Notes under the pieces: model-generated
The model's database searches: none
The model's input: the letters and a program-made list of their open reading frames with translations, nothing else
What the model was told of the DNA's origin: nothing
Program-made: the position numbers and the translations under genes
Part shown: piece by piece, positions 1 through 9,425 of the stretch
Position numbering within the stretch: position 1 is the stretch's first letter
Layout of the letters: each line of letters begins with the position of its first letter
DNA from: Frigidibacter sp.
Lineage (GTDB): Bacteria; Pseudomonadota; Alphaproteobacteria; Rhodobacterales; Rhodobacteraceae
NCBI RefSeq assembly: GCF_030695035.1
Contig: NZ_JAUYTT010000008.1
Span: forward strand, 558,001 to 622,000
DNA: 64,000 bases
Direction of reading: 5' to 3'

Positions 1-611
1 GCGCCATTGCCTCATTCTGGTCATGGGTGACGAAGACGAAGGTGGTGCGCGCCTGGCGGTGGATGCGGCGGAACTCGGCCAGCATCGCCTGGCGCAGATG
101 GGCGTCGAGGTTGGCCAAGGGCTCATCGAGCAGGATCAGCGCGGGCCGCATTGCCAGGCTGCGCGCCAGTGCCACCCGCTGCCGCTGCCCACCCGACAGT
201 TCATGCGGGCGGCGGTCTGCATGACCCTCCAGCCCGACCAGGGCCAGCGCCTCATGGGTCCGCGCCCGCTGTTCGGCCTTGCTCAGCCCGCGCAGGCCGA
301 GGCCGAAGGCGATGTTGCCGGCAACGGTCATGTGCGGCCACAGCGCGTAGGACTGGAACACCATCCCCAGATCGCGCTGCGCCGGTTCAACGAATCTCCC
401 CGCGCCCGCGACGACCCGCCCGCCAAGCGCGATGGTCCCGGCATCCGGCCGCTCCAGCCCCGCGATCAGCCGCAGCACCGTAGTCTTGCCACAGCCCGAG
501 GGGCCGACCAGCGCAAAGAACGCCCCCGAGGGCACGGTGAAGCTGACGCCATCCACGGCGGTGGTGGCGGCGAAACGTCGGGTCACGGTGTGGAATGCAA
601 TCTCGGCCATA
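1..611 (-). CDS. ABC transporter ATP-binding protein (partial, C-terminus outside window)
   Basis: The ATPase subunit of an ABC importer. About 203 residues are present and the gene runs off the left edge of the window. It starts at the ATG at 609-611 (MAEIAFHTVTRRF). The order of motifs is complete: Walker A GPSGCGKT at about residues 36-43, Q-loop FQSYALWPHM at about 85-94, signature LSGGQRQ at about 138-144, Walker B LILLDEP at about 158-164, and switch histidine in THDQNEA near 196. The SYALWPHMTV Q-loop region is typical of the spermidine/putrescine, iron(III) and sugar (PotA/FbpC/UgpC/MalK) group, so it probably energises uptake of a small solute. The substrate cannot be told because the C-terminal regulatory domain and the permease genes lie outside the window. 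Confidence 0.93.
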
Positions 612-716
612 GGCTCCGGTCCTTGGGCCCCCGCGGTAGCGCGCCCGGATGACGGCTTCATGACAGGGGTGCCGCCGCGTCGCAGGTCCTAACGGCAATA
701 GCCACATCACATAGCG

Positions 717-743
717 AAATGACCGGCCAGAGGCCGGTCATTT
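717..743 (-). terminator. Perfect 12-bp hairpin, terminator
   Basis: A 12-bp perfect inverted repeat, AAATGACCGGCC (717-728), loop AGA, GGCCGGTCATTT (732-743). It lies 58 bp beyond the stop codon of the small secreted-protein gene read on the minus strand. The AAAT/ATTT arm ends give a short T-rich end, so it probably terminates that gene and insulates it from the ABC gene. Confidence 0.7.
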
Positions 744-801
744 GCTGAATGCATCTCTCGCGCCAATCCTGACCCTGCGCCCCAGGAGGCGCAAGTCAGA
801 C

Positions 802-1050
802 TCAGTTGGTCGAGGTGGTCGCGGTGGTCGAGCTCGTGCCGTCCTGGCTGTTGGCCGCAATCGCGGTCGTGGCAAGCATGACGCCGCCAACGATCAGCAG
901 GTTGGTGGCCGGGAGGGTCACACCAGCGATAGTGGCCGGAAGGCCCGTCGCAGGCGCCACGGTGGGCGCCGGCGGCGCATCTTGAGCAATGGCCGGAACG
1001 ATGGCAGCTGCCGAAATGATGAGGGCGGAAGCGAGAATCTTGATGGTCAT
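802..1050 (-). CDS. Small secreted/membrane protein, 82 aa, unknown function
   Basis: A short protein of unknown function. The ATG at 1048-1050 is chosen because AGGAG lies just upstream (complement of 1054-1060) at good spacing, and the next 22 residues form a clear signal peptide (MTIKILASALIISAAAIVPA, then IAQ). The mature part begins with a Pro/Ala stretch (DAPPAPTVAPATG), then has one hydrophobic segment (NLLIVGGVMLATTAIA) and ends in a Ser/Thr-rich tail (SQDGTSSTTATTSTN). This could be a second membrane helix or a glycine-rich buried strand. It stands alone with its own terminator. No catalytic motif is visible. Confidence 0.72.
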   Translation of the reverse strand: MTIKILASALIISAAAIVPAIAQDAPPAPTVAPATGLPATIAGVTLPATNLLIVGGVMLATTAIAANSQDGTSSTTATTSTN

Positions 1051-1342
1051 GGGATAAACTCCTACTGCGGGGTGGTTCATGGATAGCACATTCTGCTGTG
1101 CAGCACAGCCGCAAATCTATCCTTGAAGCGAACAAATTAAGGGCGGCCCGCGGGAACACGCCTATCGAGGCGGCGATATACGCGCCTAAGGCCGAACTGA
1201 CCGGGCGCGCCGCCTTGCCTCCGCGGCGCGGGTCGCGGGTGGCAGCCTCTCGCGAGTCGCGCCATCCGCGATCTCTCGCGCCGAGACTGAAGGCAGGTAG
1301 GGGCCCGGATGAAGGAGGACGCCCCGGTTCAGCGCCGTCCCC

Positions 1343-4300
1343 TTACTCCGCCGGCATCCGCCCCACCCGGGCCGCCTCTGCCAGCTCCTGATGCAGCCGC
1401 ACCTCCTCGGCCGCCTTGGGTTTGGACAGGCCCGCCAGCAGCAGGTAAGCCACCGGCGTCAGGTAGAGCGTGGCGACAGTGGCCAGCCCCAGCCCGCCGA
1501 CGATGATCCAGCCCAGAACCTCGCGCGCCTCGGCTCCCGCGCCGAAGGCGAAGACCAGCGGCAGGCCGCCAAGCACCGTCGCCACCATCGTCATCATCAC
1601 CGGGCGCAGGCGCACGGTGGAGGCCTCTTCAATGGCCTCGCGGACGGATCGCCCCTCATCCCTGAGCTGGTTGGCGAATTCGACGATCAGGATGCCGTTC
1701 TTGGCCATGATCCCCACTAACAGGACCAGGCCGATCTGGCTGTAGACGTTGAGGCTGCCCCCCGTCACCGCCATCGCCACCACCGCGCAGGCAAGACCAA
1801 GCGGCACCGTCGCCATCACGATGAAGGCCGACACGAAGCTTTCGAACTGCGCCGCCAGCACCAGCAGCACGATCAGCAGCGCCATGCCGAAGGTGATCAG
1901 CAAGCCACCCGAGGTTTCCCCCAGCGTCGCCGCCTCGGCCAGCGGGATCAGCCGCGCATTGTCGGGCAGCACCTCGGCCGCGAGGGTCTGCACCTGCGCC
2001 CAGGCATCGCCAAGCGCCAGATCATCCGTCAGCCCCGCCGAGATCGGGACCGACCGCATCTGCCCCTCGCGCCCGAGTTCCGGCGCCACAGCGCGTTCCT
2101 CCAGCGTCACGAAGGTAGATATCGGGATCATCTGCCCGCCCGCCGCGCTGCCGGTGCCGGACTTCACGAAGATCCGCTCCAGATCGCCGGGGTCGTTCAC
2201 CGGGTTGGTGGTGGAGACCATCTTCACGTCATAGCTTTTGTCATCGAGGAACACGGTCGCCACGGTGCGCCCGTCCAGCACCGCCTGCAGCGCCTCGCCC
2301 AGACCGTCGATATCCACCCCAAGATCCGACGCACGGGCGCGGTCCACCTCGATGAACAGTTGTGGCTGCGTGGTGTCATAGTCGATGCGGACCTGCCCGA
2401 AGGCCGGGGTCTCCTCCATCCGCGCCACCAGTGCATTGGCGGCATCCGCCAGTTGCTCATAACTGTCGCCGACCACCGCGAAGGACAGGCCCTGCCCCGC
2501 GCCGCGGATCCCCAGCGAGTTCGACTGGATGGCGAAGACCCGCACGCCGACGACCACCTTCAGGCGCTGGTTGATCTCGGCCACGATCTCCTGCTGGCTG
2601 CGGTCACGCTCCGCCCAGTCGGCCAGGCTCAGCACCATGAAGCCGCGATTGTCGCGCCCGCCCTGCCCGACATTGGCAAAAACGCTGACCACCTCACCCG
2701 AGGCGCGCAGCGGTTCCAGCAGATCCTCGATCTGCCGGACCTTGGCGTCGGTATAGTCCAGCGCCACGCCCTGCGGCGCGGTGATGCTGAGGAGGGCCAG
2801 CGCCCGGTCTTCGGGCGGGGTCAGTTCCTGCCGCAGGGTGGTGAACAGCATGGCGGCGGTGAGTGCGAACAGCGCGGCGATGGCCAGCACCACCATCGGC
2901 GCGCCAAGTGCCCATCGCAGCGAGCGGGCATAGAGCCTCGACAGCTTCGCCCCGACCCAGCCAAGCACGCCCTTTGGCGCGGTGCCCTCGGCCGGTTGCG
3001 CCTTCAGGAGGCGGCTGGCGAGCACCGGGCAAAGAGTCAGCGCGGTGACGGAGGACAGCAGCACCGCGATGGCGAGGGTAAAGCCGAACTCGCGGAACAG
3101 GCCCCCGGTCTGGCCGGGCAGGAAGGACAGCGGGATGAACACCGCTGCCAGCGTGGTTGTGGTGGCGATCACCGCGAAGAACACCTGCTGCGTGCCCAGA
3201 ACCGCCGCCGCCCTCGCGCCCATGCCTTGGCTGCGGCGGCGCACGATGTTTTCCAGCACCACAATGGCATCATCCACCACCATCCCCGTCGCCAGTACCA
3301 GCGCCAGCAGCGTCAGGATGTTGATGGAGAAGCCCACCAGCCACAGCGCCGCCAGTGTGCCGATCAAGGACACCGGCATGGCGATGACCGGGATCAGCGT
3401 CGCGCGCACATCGCGCAGGAAGATGTAGATGATCGCCGTCACGATCAGCACCGACAGGCCAAGCGCGATCTCGACCTCATGGATCGCGCCGTTGATGAAG
3501 GTGGCGGTGTCCGAGGTGATGAAGATATCCACATCGGGCGGCAGGATCGCCTTCACATCCTCCACCACCTGCGTCACAGCCGCCGAGATATCCAGCGTAT
3601 TGCTCTGCGCCTGCCGCAAGATGCCAAGGCCGATGCCGGTCTGGCCATTGGCGCGCAGCATGGTGTCGCCCGGATCGGGGCCAAGCGTCACCTGCGCGAC
3701 CTCGCCCAGCCGGACATCCGGGGTCAGGTCCAGCGCCTCGAACTCCGCCCCGGTGCTGACAGCGGCCGTCGCCCGCACCAGCAGGCTCTGCCGCTGCGAG
3801 CTGAGCGAACCGGCCGGCGCGTCGAAGGCGACATTCGCCAGCGTCTCGCGCACATCGGCCAGCGTCAGGCCGCGGCTGGCCAGCTGCGCCATGTCGATAT
3901 CGACGCGGAAGACCTGATCCCGGTCACCATAGATCTGCAGGTCGGCCACGCCGGGGGCCGACAGCACCCGGTCCTCGACCAGATCCTCGACCAGCTGCGT
4001 CAACTCCTGCGGCGAGCGGGTGGCCGAGGTGACGGCGATGCGCATCACCGCCTCGGCATTGGCATCGGCCTTGACCACGCGTGGGTCGTCGGCATCGTCG
4101 GGCAGGCTGTTGCGGATGCGGGCCACGGCGTCGCGCAGATCGGTCGCGGCCACGTCCAGATCGACATCGTCGCGGAACTCCACCGTCACCCGGCTGGACC
4201 CGAAGCGCGAGGAGGAGGAGATGGATTTCACCCCCGCCACCCGCCCCGCGGCGCCTTCGACGGCGGCAGTGATCTCACGGTCGATGGTTTCGGGGGCGGC

Positions 4301-4522
4301 GCCGTCGAAGTCGGTGTTGACGCTGACCACCGGGCGGTCGACGTCCGGCAACTCGCGCACCTCGGCGCCCATCAGCGCGCCGAGGCCGGCGAGCACGATC
4401 AGCGCGTTCAGCACGAAGGCCAGGATCGGGCGGCGCACCAGCAGCGCGGTGCCGGAGCGGGCAACCGCCGCCGCCTCCAGCGCCTCATCGGCATCCTTGC
4501 GGGTGGCCTCATCAGCGCTCAT
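1343..4522 (-). CDS. RND-family efflux transporter permease (HAE1/AcrB type)
   Basis: Inner-membrane pump subunit of a tripartite resistance-nodulation-division exporter, 1059 residues, the normal length for AcrB/MexB relatives. The N-terminal helix (ILAFVLNALIVLAGLGAL) is followed by the porter domain, and the fourth helix carries the proton-relay pair in ATGMVVDDAIVVLENIVRR. The repeat half ends with VGIMAKNGILIVEFANQLRDEG. The ATG at 4520-4522 is chosen because it overlaps the adaptor's TGA in an ATGA, the usual mark of translational coupling; a longer open frame upstream overlaps the adaptor gene and looks spurious. It probably exports hydrophobic or amphiphilic compounds driven by the proton gradient. 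No outer-membrane factor gene is adjacent, so it may share a TolC. Confidence 0.93.
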   Translation of the reverse strand: MSADEATRKDADEALEAAAVARSGTALLVRRPILAFVLNALIVLAGLGALMGAEVRELPDVDRPVVSVNTDFDGAAPETIDREITAAVEGAAGRVAGVKSISSSSRFGSSRVTVEFRDDVDLDVAATDLRDAVARIRNSLPDDADDPRVVKADANAEAVMRIAVTSATRSPQELTQLVEDLVEDRVLSAPGVADLQIYGDRDQVFRVDIDMAQLASRGLTLADVRETLANVAFDAPAGSLSSQRQSLLVRATAAVSTGAEFEALDLTPDVRLGEVAQVTLGPDPGDTMLRANGQTGIGLGILRQAQSNTLDISAAVTQVVEDVKAILPPDVDIFITSDTATFINGAIHEVEIALGLSVLIVTAIIYIFLRDVRATLIPVIAMPVSLIGTLAALWLVGFSINILTLLALVLATGMVVDDAIVVLENIVRRRSQGMGARAAAVLGTQQVFFAVIATTTTLAAVFIPLSFLPGQTGGLFREFGFTLAIAVLLSSVTALTLCPVLASRLLKAQPAEGTAPKGVLGWVGAKLSRLYARSLRWALGAPMVVLAIAALFALTAAMLFTTLRQELTPPEDRALALLSITAPQGVALDYTDAKVRQIEDLLEPLRASGEVVSVFANVGQGGRDNRGFMVLSLADWAERDRSQQEIVAEINQRLKVVVGVRVFAIQSNSLGIRGAGQGLSFAVVGDSYEQLADAANALVARMEETPAFGQVRIDYDTTQPQLFIEVDRARASDLGVDIDGLGEALQAVLDGRTVATVFLDDKSYDVKMVSTTNPVNDPGDLERIFVKSGTGSAAGGQMIPISTFVTLEERAVAPELGREGQMRSVPISAGLTDDLALGDAWAQVQTLAAEVLPDNARLIPLAEAATLGETSGGLLITFGMALLIVLLVLAAQFESFVSAFIVMATVPLGLACAVVAMAVTGGSLNVYSQIGLVLLVGIMAKNGILIVEFANQLRDEGRSVREAIEEASTVRLRPVMMTMVATVLGGLPLVFAFGAGAEAREVLGWIIVGGLGLATVATLYLTPVAYLLLAGLSKPKAAEEVRLHQELAEAARVGRMPAE

Positions 4523-5652
4523 GTCTCGGGCTCCTGTGCCAGCGTGACGGCGGCGCCGGGGCGCAGCACCTGCACGCCCTCGGTCACCACCAGATCGCCG
4601 GGTTCCAGCGCCGCCTCGATCAGCACCGCCTCGGCATTGCGCTGCAAGATGCGGATGTCGAGCCGCAGGGCCTTGCCCTCCCGCACCGCCCAGACGAAGG
4701 CGCCATCCGCGCCCCATTGGATCGCCAGCGGGTCCACCGCCGGATGCGCGTCGCCGGTGAAGGCCAGCTCGATCCCGATCGCCATGCCGGCCCGCAGCCG
4801 GTCATCCGTGTTCTCGATGGCCGCCTGCACCCGCAGACTGCGGCTGGTCTGGTCCACCCGGTTGTCGAGCGCGGTGATGCGCCCCTCCAGCCGCGCGCCG
4901 GGATCGGCCAGCGGCGCGGCAAAGACCGCGTCGCCGGGGGCAAGCCGGCTGACCACCCGTTCCGGCACCCGGAATTCGACCAGCAGGCTGGAGCGGTCCT
5001 CGATGCGGGTGATCTCGGTGCCCGAGGGGATCAGATCGCCGATCTCGGCCTCGATGATCCCGACCCAGCCCGCGATGGGCGCGGTCAGCGTGTGGCGCTG
5101 CAGGTCGAACTCCGCCTGCCGCAGTTCCAGCTCGGCGCTGCGCAGGGCAAGCTCCGCCTCCTGCACCTGCAGCTCGGTGCCGGACCCGCTTTGCCGCAGC
5201 GTGGTCAGCCGCGCGAAATCGGTCCGCGCATCGCTGAGCAGCAGCTGCGCGCGGTCGAGCGCGATGCGCGCCGCCTCGCTGTCCAGTTCCGCCAGCACGG
5301 CGCCCTGCTCGACATAGTCGCCCGAAGCGACGTTGAGCGCCGCCAGCCGCCCCGGCACCTCGGCCGCCAGCACGGCCGCGCGCACGCCGCGCGCCGTGCC
5401 GATGGCCATCACCACATCCTCGATCTCGCGCAGCTCCGGCTCCACCGCCACCACGGTCGTCGCGGGGGCGGCACGGGGGGCGTCAGCCTCGGCCTCGGGG
5501 TCCGGCGCCGCGATCAGGCCGATCCGCTGCATTGGCTCCAGCACCCCCAGCCCGGTCAGCAAGGGCCGCGCCGCCGGCACGAACAGCGCCCACAGCACGA
5601 AGGCCGCTGCGACAACGGCGCCTGTCATCAGGGCCTGTTTCCAAAGGGGCAT
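4519..5652 (-). CDS. RND efflux periplasmic adaptor (membrane fusion protein)
   Basis: Periplasmic adaptor joining the RND pump to an outer-membrane channel, 377 residues. The start at 5650-5652 has GGAG six bases upstream and begins a membrane anchor (MPLWKQALMTGAVVAAAFVLWALF). Then come the lipoyl/barrel-sandwich half (LAAEVPGRLAALNVASGDYVEQG), an alpha-helical hairpin with many Ala/Leu/Arg/Glu residues (about 150-210), the second lipoyl half (LTAPIAGWVGIIEAEIGD) and the beta-barrel with VDQTSRSLRVQA. It lacks a lipobox, so anchoring is by the N-terminal helix. It is first in the operon and overlaps the pump gene by four bases. Confidence 0.9.
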   Translation of the reverse strand: MPLWKQALMTGAVVAAAFVLWALFVPAARPLLTGLGVLEPMQRIGLIAAPDPEAEADAPRAAPATTVVAVEPELREIEDVVMAIGTARGVRAAVLAAEVPGRLAALNVASGDYVEQGAVLAELDSEAARIALDRAQLLLSDARTDFARLTTLRQSGSGTELQVQEAELALRSAELELRQAEFDLQRHTLTAPIAGWVGIIEAEIGDLIPSGTEITRIEDRSSLLVEFRVPERVVSRLAPGDAVFAAPLADPGARLEGRITALDNRVDQTSRSLRVQAAIENTDDRLRAGMAIGIELAFTGDAHPAVDPLAIQWGADGAFVWAVREGKALRLDIRILQRNAEAVLIEAALEPGDLVVTEGVQVLRPGAAVTLAQEPET

Positions 5653-5939
5653 CGTCGTCTCCGGTCTGGCTGGTCCCGTCTTGATACGCGGGAGGGCGGG
5701 AATTCTGTCGGCGGCAGATGTCGGGCGGGAGTAGGCGGAAATTCGGGTTCTCGTGCAAGTCACGATGAAGCAGGTCCTGCTGCAAGTGCAGCCCTGTGCG
5801 CCCGCGGCAACCAAAATCAAGGTCAACACTGCGTGAGTCGCCGCCGCAACAGGCACAGCGCCAGCAAAGGCAGGCAAGTGCCGTCACGGCGAGGGTTTGC
5901 ATCGGCACTGGACCCTGCGCGGATTGGCTCTAAGTTGAG

Positions 5940-6680
5940 ATGGCGCAACAGGTTTCAGTCAGGGGTGGCCGCGTGTCGGCAAGCGTACATCAGCAAGACA
6001 GTCCACCAGCATCCGGGCCCGCCCCGGCGGCGTTGGAACGGTTGCGCGCCTGCCCGCATTGCGATGCGCTCTACCAGATCGCGCCGGTCGCCCCACGCGA
6101 GCGCGCCATCTGCACCCGCTGCGGCGCCGTGCTGATCGCCCCCCGCGCCCGCGCCTTCAGCCGGATCATTGCGCTGGCCGTCACCGCGCTGATCCTGATG
6201 GCGGCCGCGATCTTCATGCCGTTCCTTGACCTCTCTGCCTCGGGCATGCACAGCCGCGCCTCGGTGCTGGACGCGGTGCTGGCTTTCTCGGATGGGATGA
6301 TGCTGCCGCTGTCGGTGGCGGTAGGGGCGCTGATCGTGGTGATCCCCGCGCTGCGCCTGTCGCTGATCGTCTACACGCTCGCCCCGATGATGCGCGGCGG
6401 CCCCGCCCTGCCCCGCGCCGGACAGGCCTTCCGGCTCGCCGATGCGCTCAAACCCTGGTCGATGGCCGAGATCTTTTTGATCGGGGTCGCGGTTGCGCTC
6501 GTCAAGGTCGCCGGCATTGCCACCGTCACCCCCGGCCCGGCCTTCTGGGCCTTTTGCGGGCTGGTGGTAGTCACCGTGCTGCATGACGACGTGATGGACG
6601 CCGAATCGGTCTGGCAGGCCATCGAGCGGCGCGAGAGCGCGCGGCGCACGGCCGCCGATGCCGCGGCAAGCCGCGCATGA
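5940..6680 (+). CDS. PqiA-domain membrane protein, first of two
   Basis: Inner-membrane component of a PqiA/PqiB (lipophilic envelope-spanning tunnel) system, 246 residues. It opens with a rubredoxin-like zinc ribbon, CPHC (C38, C41) and CTRC (C58, C61), followed by four hydrophobic segments including ALAVTALILMAAAIFMPFL and FWAFCGLVVVTVL. Escherichia coli PqiA holds two such modules in one chain; here they are separate overlapping genes. The ATG at 5940 lacks a strong ribosome-binding site, so a later start is possible, but the zinc ribbon must be retained. It is expected to work with the MCE protein encoded two genes downstream in moving lipids between membranes. Confidence 0.88.
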   Translation: MAQQVSVRGGRVSASVHQQDSPPASGPAPAALERLRACPHCDALYQIAPVAPRERAICTRCGAVLIAPRARAFSRIIALAVTALILMAAAIFMPFLDLSASGMHSRASVLDAVLAFSDGMMLPLSVAVGALIVVIPALRLSLIVYTLAPMMRGGPALPRAGQAFRLADALKPWSMAEIFLIGVAVALVKVAGIATVTPGPAFWAFCGLVVVTVLHDDVMDAESVWQAIERRESARRTAADAAASRA

Positions 6681-7297
6681 CCGCCCCCCAGATCCTTGGT
6701 GCCCCCACCCCAACCGCCCGCTCTGCCGGGCTGATCGGCTGCACCCGCTGCGGCCGGGTCTTTGCGCCGGGAACGGAGCTCTGCACCCGCTGCGGCGCGC
6801 CGCTGTCCAGCCGCGACCCGCGGGCGCTGCAACGGGTCTGGGCCTGGTGGTTCGCGGGGCTCGTCGTCTACTTCCCCGCCAATATCTACCCCATGCTCAT
6901 CACCCGCACCCTCACCTATTCCGGCGAGGGCACGATCCTTGGCGGCGTGGTAGAGCTGCTTGGCCACGGCGACTACTTCGTGGCCTTCGTCATCTTCTTC
7001 GCCAGCATCCTGATCCCGGTCGGCAAGTTCCTGGCCATCGCCTTCCTCGCCCTCTCGATCCGCAACCACCGATTCCTTGATGAACACGCGCAACACCGGC
7101 TGCATGCGGTGGTGGAGTTCATCGGGCGCTGGTCGATGATCGATGTGTTCGTGGTGGCGATCCTCGCCTCGCTGGTCCGCTTCGACGCGGTGGCAACCAT
7201 CAATCCCGGGATTGCGGCCATCAGTTTCGCGCTGTCGGTTGCCTTCACCATGCTCTCCGCGCAAAGCTTTGACCCCAGGCAGATCTGGGACGAATGA
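6677..7297 (+). CDS. PqiA-domain membrane protein, second of two
   Basis: The second PqiA module, 206 residues, starting at an ATG that overlaps the previous stop in an ATGA. It has its own zinc ribbon, CTRC (C22, C25) and CTRC (C36, C39), then four membrane segments (AWWFAGLVVYFPANIYPMLI, YFVAFVIFFASILIPVGKFL, MIDVFVVAILASLV, AAISFALSVAFTML). The PAN-YPM motif is characteristic of the family. Together with the upstream gene it equals one full-length PqiA. It is followed 13 bases later by the MCE protein gene, so the four genes read as one operon. Confidence 0.88.
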   Translation: MTAPQILGAPTPTARSAGLIGCTRCGRVFAPGTELCTRCGAPLSSRDPRALQRVWAWWFAGLVVYFPANIYPMLITRTLTYSGEGTILGGVVELLGHGDYFVAFVIFFASILIPVGKFLAIAFLALSIRNHRFLDEHAQHRLHAVVEFIGRWSMIDVFVVAILASLVRFDAVATINPGIAAISFALSVAFTMLSAQSFDPRQIWDE

Positions 7298-7310
7298 GGC
7301 GATATCCAAA

Positions 7311-9422
7311 GTGACCGACCCCGAGACCCCATCGCCCCAAAGCGACGTCCCGCAGATGCAGGTGACCCCGGCGCGCAAGCGCTGGTGGCACCAGCTGTCG
7401 CCCGTGTGGCTGGTGCCGATCGTGGCGCTGGCGGCGGCGCTTGGCGTCGCGTGGCAAAGCTATGCCGGGCGCGGCGAGCTGATCACCATCAGCTTCCAGA
7501 ACGCATCCGGCATCGAGGCCGGGCAGACTCCGCTGAAATTCCGCGATGTGACCATCGGCGTGGTCGAGCAGGTGAATTTCGGCGCGGGCCTGTCCGAGGT
7601 GCTGGTGAACGTCCGCGTCTCCAAGGACGTGGCGCCCTTCATCGACGGCAGCGCCGAGTTCTGGGTGGTGCGCCCCGAGGTCAGCGTGCGCGGCGTCACC
7701 GGCCTTGATACCGTGCTGTCGGGCGCCTTCATCGCCGGGCGGTGGGATTCCGAGTCCAGCGGCGCACGTAACAGCTTCACCGGGCTGGAGGTGCCCCCCA
7801 TGCTGGGCGGGCTGGACCAGACCGGCATGGCCATCGTGCTGAAGCTACGCGATGGCAACCAGATCTCGGCCGGCGCGCCGATCCTTTACCGCGGCATCGA
7901 GGTGGGCGCGGTCGGCGCGCCGCGGCTGGCGGACGATGGCGACGGGGTCCTGATCGACGCCTTCATCCAGGCGCCCTATACTGAACGCCTCACTTCCGCC
8001 TCGCGGTTCTGGGACGCCTCGGGCTTTGACGTGTCAATTGGCCCCTCGGGGGTTGAGCTGGACGTGAAGAGCCTCGCCTCCCTCATTGAGGGCGGCATCA
8101 GTTTCGACACAGTGGTCTCGGGCGGCGATCCGGTGAATGCGGGCGACACGTTCGAGGTTTATCCCGACGAGAACACCGCCCGCGACAGCGTCTTCACCTC
8201 GGCCAATGATGCCACGCTGCCGGTCTCGGTGGTGTTCGACGGGTCGGTGTCCGGCCTGACGGTGGGCGCCGAGGTGCGGTTCCGCGGGCTGAAGGTGGGC
8301 CAGGTCACCGACCTTGGCGCCTATGTCGAGGGCGAGGGCGCGGCCCGCCGGGTCCGCCTGCGCGCCAATCTGGAGCTGCAGATCGGCAAGCTTGGCCTTG
8401 GCGAGGATGCCACCCCCGAACAGGCCATCGAGCTTCTGGGAACCTTCGTGCAGAACAACGGCCTGCGCGCCCGGCTGACCACGGCCAGCATCCTGACCGG
8501 CGGGTTGCTGGTCGATCTGGTAGAGCTTCCGGATGTCGCCCCCGCCACGATCCGCATGGACGCGGCGCCCTATCCCGAATTGCCCACCTCCGAAGCCGCG
8601 CTGTCGGATTTCGCCGCCACCTCGCAGGGCGTGTTCGAGCGGATCAACGCGCTGCCGGTCGAGGAACTGATGCAATCCGCCATCGACGCGCTGGACAGTT
8701 TCCGCATGCTGGCCGCCGATCCGGCCACCCGCCGCGTGCCAGAGGCCGCCGTGGGCCTGCTGGACGACACCCGCGCGCTGGTCACCTCGGAAGACGTGGC
8801 CGCGATCCCGGCCGAGGTGCGGGCCATCACCACCAGCGCCCGCGAGATCCTGAACAAGATCGAGGAAGGCCAGGCGGTCGAGAACCTGATCGCCGCCATC
8901 GGCCGCGCCGACCGGGCGCTGACCAGCCTTGAGACCGCCTCGGCCGACTTCCCCGCCATCACCGCCGAGGTGCGCTCCATCGCCGAAAAGGTCGACGGTC
9001 TGGCGATGGAGGAGCTTCTGGCCTCAGCCGACCAACTGATTAACAGCGCCGATGCGCTGATCGGCACCGAAGAGGCGCGCGCCCTGCCCGCCGCCTTCAC
9101 CGGCGCGCTGGAAGAGGCGACGGTGTTCCTCGCGCAGATCCGCGCCGGCGGCGCCATCGAGCGCGCCAACAGCGCGATCAGCGCCGCCGAAGCGGCCGCC
9201 AATTCGATCAACGAGGCCGCCTCCTCGCTGCCCGACCTGTCGGAACGGATGTCAGGGCTGGTGGTCAGCGCAGACGGGGTGATTGCCGGCTATGGCGAGC
9301 GCTCGCGCTTCAACTCGGAACTGATGTCGGTGCTGCGCGATATCCAATCGGCAGCCGACGCCGTCACCGCGCTGGCGCGGACGATCGAACGCAATCCGAA
9401 TTCCTTGATCCTGGGACGCTGA
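7311..9422 (+). CDS. MCE (MlaD)-domain lipid transport protein, PqiB-like
   Basis: Periplasm-spanning, membrane-anchored MCE protein, about 703 residues from the GTG at 7311 (an in-frame ATG at 7356 is the alternative). A single N-terminal helix (VWLVPIVALAAALGVAWQSY) is followed by three MCE domains: about residues 50-135 (ASGIEAGQTPLKFRDVTIG), 160-260 (GNQISAGAPILYRGIEVGAV) and 300-400 (SVSGLTVGAEVRFRGLKVGQV). PqiB of E. coli also has three. The C-terminal 270 residues are Ala/Glu-rich and helical, which in PqiB builds the long needle. It sits in the operon between the PqiA halves and the lipoprotein and probably forms the channel that carries phospholipid across the periplasm. Confidence 0.9.
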   Translation: MTDPETPSPQSDVPQMQVTPARKRWWHQLSPVWLVPIVALAAALGVAWQSYAGRGELITISFQNASGIEAGQTPLKFRDVTIGVVEQVNFGAGLSEVLVNVRVSKDVAPFIDGSAEFWVVRPEVSVRGVTGLDTVLSGAFIAGRWDSESSGARNSFTGLEVPPMLGGLDQTGMAIVLKLRDGNQISAGAPILYRGIEVGAVGAPRLADDGDGVLIDAFIQAPYTERLTSASRFWDASGFDVSIGPSGVELDVKSLASLIEGGISFDTVVSGGDPVNAGDTFEVYPDENTARDSVFTSANDATLPVSVVFDGSVSGLTVGAEVRFRGLKVGQVTDLGAYVEGEGAARRVRLRANLELQIGKLGLGEDATPEQAIELLGTFVQNNGLRARLTTASILTGGLLVDLVELPDVAPATIRMDAAPYPELPTSEAALSDFAATSQGVFERINALPVEELMQSAIDALDSFRMLAADPATRRVPEAAVGLLDDTRALVTSEDVAAIPAEVRAITTSAREILNKIEEGQAVENLIAAIGRADRALTSLETASADFPAITAEVRSIAEKVDGLAMEELLASADQLINSADALIGTEEARALPAAFTGALEEATVFLAQIRAGGAIERANSAISAAEAAANSINEAASSLPDLSERMSGLVVSADGVIAGYGERSRFNSELMSVLRDIQSAADAVTALARTIERNPNSLILGR

Positions 9423-9425
9423 CAC

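Noticed and set aside
4523-4717. N-terminal extension of 65 codons on the RND pump gene
   Set aside because: It is inside the adaptor gene in another frame and its sequence (Arg/Gly-rich) is unlike any RND start; ATGA coupling fixes the start at 4522.
2360-5317. Long plus-strand open frame opposite the RND pump and adaptor genes
   Set aside because: Its product is a His/Arg/Gln-rich sequence without any family feature, while the minus strand encodes two clear transporter proteins. High GC content makes long antisense open frames common.
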